Positions 22,466-26,007 of a DNA stretch of 26,007 nt are shown piece by piece. Made by a program: the position numbers and the translations under genes. The stretch covers positions 1 to 26,007 of the forward strand of contig JAFAAX010000164.1 of the NCBI GenBank assembly GCA_023426345.1. Reading direction: 5' to 3'. The number at the start of each line of letters is the position of its first letter. The first letter of the stretch is position 1. This DNA is from Actinomycetes bacterium (lineage in GTDB: Bacteria; Actinomycetota; Actinomycetes; Actinomycetales; Actinomycetaceae). The notes beneath the pieces were generated by a model. The model did not search any database. It was given only the letters and a program-made list of their open reading frames with translations, and was not told where the DNA came from.

Positions 22466-22468
22466 ACT
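22463..22468 (+). promoter_or_regulatory. possible -10 hexamer for disA
   Basis: TAGACT overlaps the radA stop codon. Downstream, ACGGTCAGGRGAC occurs twice 33 bp apart (22508-22520 and 22541-22553); the second copy supplies the disA ribosome site. Confidence 0.35.
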
Positions 22469-22553
22469 TGGCACGAACCTTTCCCGTCGGTCCCCGCGGC
22501 CCGGGCAACGGTCAGGGGACGGCCACCCGGCGGCCCAAGGACGGTCAGGAGAC

Positions 22554-23624
22554 ATGGACTCAGATCAGGCGACGCTCCGCTCGACCCTCCAGCTGATCGC
22601 TCCCGGCACGGAGCTGCGCGAGGGCCTCGACCGCATCCAGCACTCCCACACGGGGGGCCTCATCGTCCTCGGCGACACGCCGGAGGTCCAGGCGCTGTGC
22701 TACGGCGGCTTCGAGCTGGACGTCGAGTTCACGGCCGCGCGCCTGCGCGAGCTGTGCAAGATGGACGGCGCGGTGGTCCTGGACACCGACAACTGGCGGA
22801 TCCGCCGCGCGAACGTGCAGCTCCTCCCCGACAATTCGGTGCCCACCGAGGAGTCGGGGATGCGCCACCGCACCGCCCAGCGCACCGCGCGCCAGACGGG
22901 GCTGCCGGTGCTGTCCGTGTCCGCGTCGATGCGGCTGATCTCGATCTACGTCGGCGACCTCCACCACCCGGTCTACGAGCCGGAGGCCCTGCTGGCCCGC
23001 GCCAACCAGGCCGTGGACACGCTGGACCGCTACAGCCAGCGCCTCGACGAGGTCCTCCAGACCCTCACCATCCTCGAGATGCGCGACTCGGCGACCGTCC
23101 GCGACGTCGTCACCGTGGTCCAGCGCATGGAGATGATCCGGCGCATCACCTCCGAGATCAACGACTACCTGGAGGAGCTCGGCTCCGACGGCCGTCTGCT
23201 GGCCCTCCAGGTCGACGACCTCGTCCGCGGGTCCGCCTCCGAGCGCTCCCTGGTGCTGCGCGACTACGTCCAGACGCCGTCGGCGGTGGCGGCGGCGGAG
23301 ACGCATCTCTCCGAACTGGGCGGGGACCAGATCATCGACCTCATGGCGATCGCCAACGTCCTCGGGCTGGGCGTCTTCGACGTCACGGACCTGGACCGCC
23401 TGGTCCAGCCGCGCGGGATCCGGGCCCTCTCGCTGGTCCCCCGGCTGCCGTGGTCCGTCATCAAGACCATCGCCGAGAACTGGGACTCCCTGTCCGACCT
23501 GCGCGAGGCCTCCGTGGAGGACCTCCAGAAGATCGAGGGCATCGGGCCCTACCGCGCGAAGCTCATCCACGAGAACCTCGAGCGCCAGCATGCGATGGCG
23601 TCCTCGGGGGTCGTCGGCTGGTAG
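22554..23624 (+). CDS. disA: DNA integrity scanning protein DisA, diadenylate cyclase
   Basis: 356 residues. DisA makes c-di-AMP from two ATP while scanning DNA; branched intermediates inhibit it. The N-terminal DAC domain carries DGA (71-73) and RHR (104-106 in SGMRHRTAQR). A central helical linker of about 150 residues joins it to a C-terminal helix-hairpin-helix DNA-binding domain (IEGIGPYRAKLI). AGGAGAC precedes the ATG. It follows radA, whose product is known to interact with DisA in other bacteria. c-di-AMP is a known negative effector of Ktr potassium uptake, and a KtrAB-type system is encoded nearby. Confidence 0.97.
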   Translation: MDSDQATLRSTLQLIAPGTELREGLDRIQHSHTGGLIVLGDTPEVQALCYGGFELDVEFTAARLRELCKMDGAVVLDTDNWRIRRANVQLLPDNSVPTEESGMRHRTAQRTARQTGLPVLSVSASMRLISIYVGDLHHPVYEPEALLARANQAVDTLDRYSQRLDEVLQTLTILEMRDSATVRDVVTVVQRMEMIRRITSEINDYLEELGSDGRLLALQVDDLVRGSASERSLVLRDYVQTPSAVAAAETHLSELGGDQIIDLMAIANVLGLGVFDVTDLDRLVQPRGIRALSLVPRLPWSVIKTIAENWDSLSDLREASVEDLQKIEGIGPYRAKLIHENLERQHAMASSGVVGW

Positions 23625-23672
23625 CCGCGTCGGGAGGCCCGGCCACGTTCTGTCGGCGGGTCCCGTCCTTCT

Positions 23673-23688
23673 CATCGACGAGGGCGGC
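23673..23688 (+). repeat. family D motif
   Basis: CATCGACGAGGGCGGC, 48 bp after the disA stop. Confidence 0.7.
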
Positions 23689-23977
23689 CGCGCGTGAACC
23701 CGATCGACGGACAGCCGCCCCACCGCGGAGGCCGAGCTGACCATCAGTTCATCACAAATCATCATCGATCTGCATGAACGCGGCCGCTCGGAATCCTGCT
23801 CGACACGACGCGCCGACCATTTGGTGTAGTCCGACGATCACTCGCTCTTCTGCTCAGGACGCCACGGCCACGCCGCCTGCGCTTTCCGCACCACCCGCGC
23901 CCCCGACACCACCCACTGTCGATGCGCTGGTTGTCAGTCTGTTGCGAACTGATTGGTGTGTGGTGTGGGTCACCCCG

Positions 23978-24009
23978 CGACTTCGGTGCTGTTCGCTCGT
24001 GAGTTCGGT
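23978..24009 (-). repeat. family A array, 2 units, 22-bp period
   Basis: Minus-strand cores ACCGAAGTCG and ACCGAACTCA, with plus starts 23978 and 24000. It is inverted relative to the array at 24290; its two units resemble the last two units there. Confidence 0.85.
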
Positions 24010-24263
24010 GCTTGTGGCGCGCTGGTCCGCGCTGGTCCGCGGGGTGTCCTCCCGTGCGGGTGTGAACGAGGGAGCTGTCCGCGATGGAGGGCGCACGCGA
24101 GATCGCTCGTCGGACAGGGATCTGCCCGTGGGGAAGTGGAATGCCCGCGGGGCAGCTCTATGGCGCTTCCCTGCGAGCGGTTCTCTTCCCCGAGGCCAGA
24201 TCCCTTCCCCGCGGGGTGGTCCTCCTCGTGTCCGAGCACCCGCGCCCGCACCGGCGCAGCCGG

Positions 24264-24279
24264 CGCCGCCCTCGTCAAT
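24264..24279 (-). repeat. family D motif
   Basis: On the minus strand ATTGACGAGGGCGGCG. It directly precedes the A array at 24290, the same D-A order as at 1626-1699. Confidence 0.7.
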
Positions 24280-24289
24280 CAGCGCGGAG

Positions 24290-24374
24290 ACCGAACTCGC
24301 GGGGAGACAGCACCGAAGTCGCCGGAGAAGAGCACCGAACTCGCGGCGGAACAGCACCGAACTCGCGGCCGAGG
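24290..24374 (+). repeat. family A array, 4 units, 22-bp period
   Basis: Cores start at 24290, 24312, 24334 and 24356, exactly 22 bp apart; the second reads GAAGTC and the others GAACTC. The last unit runs up to the stop codon of the gene at 24375. Confidence 0.9.
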
Positions 24375-25046
24375 TCACTGGACCTCGAAGACCCGTTCGT
24401 CGCCCACGCGGCGCCCGTCGACCAGGATCTGCGCCCGATAGGTGCCGGCTCCCGCGACGTCCGCCTGGCCGTCGCCGTCCGTGTCGACGCCGTCACAGCC
24501 CTGGTGGGCGCGTCCGTCCCACGTCAGCGTCCCCGACCAGTGGAAGCCGGTGGCGAACAGCAGCTCCGTGCCATCCGCGCCCGACTGGTCGGCGGCCACG
24601 CAGGTCGAGGGGTCCGAGACCACTTGGTCTCCGCTGACGACGCGCAGGGCCAGACGCCCGGTGGACAGCGAGCAGTCCTTCGCGGACACGCTGGTCAGGG
24701 TGAACGCCACGGAGAGGCCCTCTCCCGCGGGAACGGCCGAGGGGACGTCGGGGGCGACGCTGAGATCGTCGGCCGTGCACGCCGCGATGACGACGGCGGA
24801 CAGCCCGCCCTCGCCGCCCGACGTGGGGTCGTTGAGACCGGGCCCGGACTGCGTGTCCGACTGGTCGGGCTGTCCGGACTGCGCGCCGGCCGCGGCGTCC
24901 GGGCCGTCCTCGGAGAGCGCGCCGCGCACGACGCCGACCAGGGCGAGGATCCCCCCGACCAGAAGGGCGAGGACGGCGAGCAGCCCGAGCCCCGTGATGA
25001 TGCGCCGCGGCCACAGGTTCACCGTCTTCTTCCGCCCCGCCGTCAT
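24375..25046 (-). CDS. hypothetical membrane-anchored protein
   Basis: 223 residues; I do not recognise a named family. A basic start is followed by one membrane segment (about 17-42), then an acidic Ser/Gln/Pro linker (45-80) and an outward-facing domain of about 140 residues rich in beta-type sequence. It has four cysteines (90, 125, 149, 184), which could form two disulphides. DTDGDGQAD (188-196) resembles a calcium-binding loop. The topology fits a cell-surface protein. The ATG at 25046 has no convincing ribosome site; TACGGT ends 7 nt before it, so it may be leaderless. It follows the DUF3180 gene by 33 bp. Confidence 0.8.
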   Translation of the reverse strand: MTAGRKKTVNLWPRRIITGLGLLAVLALLVGGILALVGVVRGALSEDGPDAAAGAQSGQPDQSDTQSGPGLNDPTSGGEGGLSAVVIAACTADDLSVAPDVPSAVPAGEGLSVAFTLTSVSAKDCSLSTGRLALRVVSGDQVVSDPSTCVAADQSGADGTELLFATGFHWSGTLTWDGRAHQGCDGVDTDGDGQADVAGAGTYRAQILVDGRRVGDERVFEVQ

Positions 25047-25053
25047 GGCCTCG

Positions 25054-25059
25054 ACCGTA
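25054..25059 (-). promoter_or_regulatory. probable -10 hexamer of leaderless gene at 25046
   Basis: TACGGT on the minus strand, 7 nt before the ATG; the same hexamer and nearly the same spacing as at radA. Confidence 0.45.
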
Positions 25060-25079
25060 CCCGTCGCCGCCCCGCGGCG

Positions 25080-25571
25080 TCACGCGGGCGTGCCGGGCGC
25101 GTGCGGCCTGCGCCGCCCGTCGTCGTCCTGATCGTCGTCGGGGCCCAGCAGGCACCACCGCTCGACGAGCACGCCCACCGCGGTCAGCGCGAGCGCCGCC
25201 AGCGCGGACAGACCCGCGGACATCGCGGAGGAGGCCATCGACGACGCCTCCAGGCGGAACAGGCCGACGACGGCCACACCGACCAGGAGGCCCAGGCAGA
25301 CGGCGCCGACCAGCGCCCCGGCGCGCGCGGCGACGGCGGTGCGCATGGCAGCGATCGGCGTCATCCAGGTGCGCTTGTGGGCGCGCATGCGGCGCACGGC
25401 CCATCCCGCCCACAGCAGCGCGAGCGCCAGGACGAGGAGGACGAGCGCCAGGTACGGGGTGACGATGACGGGCGAACGGCCCGTCCCCACCACGATCGCG
25501 CTGATCAACGCGCTGACCGAGGCCGCGGAGGCGGCGGCCAGCCCCAGCTGTCCGATCGATTGGGGCGTCAC
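25080..25571 (-). CDS. DUF3180 domain-containing membrane protein
   Basis: 163 residues with four predicted membrane segments (about 8-30, 37-60, 84-106, 115-137) and an acidic, basic-tipped C-terminal tail. The segments SAIVVGTGRSPVIVTP, LALALLWAGWAVRRM and MRTAVAARAGALVGA are typical of DUF3180, an actinobacterial family of unknown function often found beside folK. The start is GTG at 25571, overlapping the stop of the preceding gene (GTGA). Family assignment is from recognised segments, not a search. Confidence 0.8.
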   Translation of the reverse strand: MTPQSIGQLGLAAASAASVSALISAIVVGTGRSPVIVTPYLALVLLVLALALLWAGWAVRRMRAHKRTWMTPIAAMRTAVAARAGALVGAVCLGLLVGVAVVGLFRLEASSMASSAMSAGLSALAALALTAVGVLVERWCLLGPDDDQDDDGRRRPHAPGTPA

Positions 25572-26007
25572 TGCGGCTGCCCGCCGTCCCGGCGGATCAC
25601 GGGCTGCTGACCGGTCACCGTGGGACGGACGGTGACGCGCCGCATGATCGACGTGGTCTGTCCGGGCGCGTCATGCCCCAGGGGACCCGTCGGCGTGGAC
25701 GGGGGGAGTTGCGGGTCGAGGATCGAGCGGCGCTGGGGCGCGGGCGCCGTGTCCGCACCGCCCGCCGTCCTCCCGTCGGGCGTCGGCGCCGAGGACTCGG
25801 AGACGGCCAGGTCCTGCGGGTCGTCGACGATGCGGACGCTTTGGCCGGAGGGGAACCGCCAGGCAGGCAGCGAGGGCGGGAGCGCGTCCTCGCGCCGCGC
25901 GTCGGTGCGGCCCTCGGCCGGCGACGCGGACGAGGGCGACGCGGACGGCGACGCCGCCGTGGACGCGGCGCGCGCGGCCCCGGCACGCACCGGGACCCAC
26001 TTGGGGG
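25568..26007 (-). CDS. 3' end of an unidentified gene, possibly folK
   Basis: The frame is open to the right edge, reading PKWVPVRAGAARAAS onward, so the start lies outside the window. The visible 146 residues are mostly disordered: a Ser/Pro/Ala-rich stretch, then PAWRFPSGQSVRIVDDPQDL, then a Pro/Thr tail ending VIRRDGGQPQ. No domain can be recognised. Overlap with a DUF3180 gene, which usually follows folK (dihydropteridine diphosphokinase) in actinobacteria, is the only reason to suggest folK. A D-like GACGAGGGCGACG at about 25929-25941 encodes part of the Ser/Ala-rich stretch but may be chance. Confidence 0.5.
   Translation of the reverse strand, partial: PKWVPVRAGAARAASTAASPSASPSSASPAEGRTDARREDALPPSLPAWRFPSGQSVRIVDDPQDLAVSESSAPTPDGRTAGGADTAPAPQRRSILDPQLPPSTPTGPLGHDAPGQTTSIMRRVTVRPTVTGQQPVIRRDGGQPQ

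Larger units (their letters stand above)
23625..24374. other. 750-bp convergent gap without a credible gene
   Basis: Open frames here have no ribosome site and translate the repeats. From left to right the gap holds a D motif (23673), a less GC-rich stretch (about 23740-23970), a two-unit A array (23978), a 10-bp tandem duplication GCTGGTCCGC (24019-24038), GC-rich CCCGYGGGG repeats (24127-24225), a D motif (24264) and a four-unit A array ending at the next gene's stop codon. Confidence 0.6.

Noticed and set aside
1282..24374. CRISPR arrays
   Set aside because: The short regular repeats look superficially CRISPR-like, but spacers are only about 12 bp and are conserved themselves, arrays have 2-4 units, and no cas gene is present.
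1282..24374. D motif as a Chi-like recombination signal
   Set aside because: Chi-type sites are strand-biased and common in genes; D copies are evenly split between strands and mostly intergenic.
23774..24637. Open frames in the 23.6-24.4 kb gap
   Set aside because: They have no ribosome site, translate the 22-bp repeats, and overlap the convincing gene at 24375-25046.

Overview
This 26-kb window is GC-rich actinobacterial chromosome, most likely from a facultatively anaerobic member of the Actinomycetaceae (Actinomyces/Schaalia type). The lineage is inferred from the gene set, not from a database match: a 32-residue bS22-type ribosomal peptide beside a small excisionase-like HTH protein, DUF3180, a dnaX-ffs pair, a radA-disA pair, and a formate/folate module of the kind found in fermenters. 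All gene calls are read from translations, motifs and context.

Layout. (1) 1-1227, minus: dnaX, cut by the left edge. It is followed on the same strand by the SRP RNA gene ffs (about 1427-1517), which sits inside a pair of long inverted repeats. (2) 1753-8017, minus: a complete cellobiose/beta-glucoside operon resembling ceb-bglC of Streptomyces: lipoprotein binding protein, two permeases, GH1 beta-glucosidase and a LacI-family repressor. Two perfect GAGAGCGCTCTC operators 31 bp apart flank its promoter. No ATPase gene is present. (3) 8509-10689: a YbaK-family deacylase (+), a histidine phosphatase (-), bS22 (-) and the HTH protein (-). (4) 10994-13305, plus: a two-gene Trk/Ktr potassium uptake system. 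(5) 13956-20796, minus: a one-carbon block consisting of 5-formyl-THF cyclo-ligase, formate-THF ligase (fhs), fchA, folD, a FocA channel, and the UPF0237 (ACT) and UPF0210 pair. FolD lacks the two residues needed for cyclohydrolase activity, and fchA next to it should supply that step. (6) 21095-23624, plus: radA and disA. (7) 24375-26007, minus: a membrane-anchored hypothetical protein, a DUF3180 protein and the 3' end of a gene that may be folK.

The unusual content lies between the genes. Most gaps carry short repeats that do not correspond to any named element I recognise. Family A is an exact 22-bp-period repeat with core ACCGAASTCG: 20 units in seven arrays, several of them paired in inverted orientation. 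Families B (23-24 bp) and C (inverted pairs of about 19-21 bp) have related cores. Family D is a 14-16 bp motif, CATYGACGAGGGCG, found at about 14 full-consensus sites on both strands, plus a relaxed hairpin copy inside the GH1 gene. It is often one arm of a hairpin, and at three sites it lies inside coding sequence without breaking the frame. A (CACAG)8 tract lies between the divergent cyclo-ligase and radA genes. Several genes have a TANNNT-like hexamer exactly 6-7 nt before the start codon and no Shine-Dalgarno sequence, which suggests leaderless transcripts.
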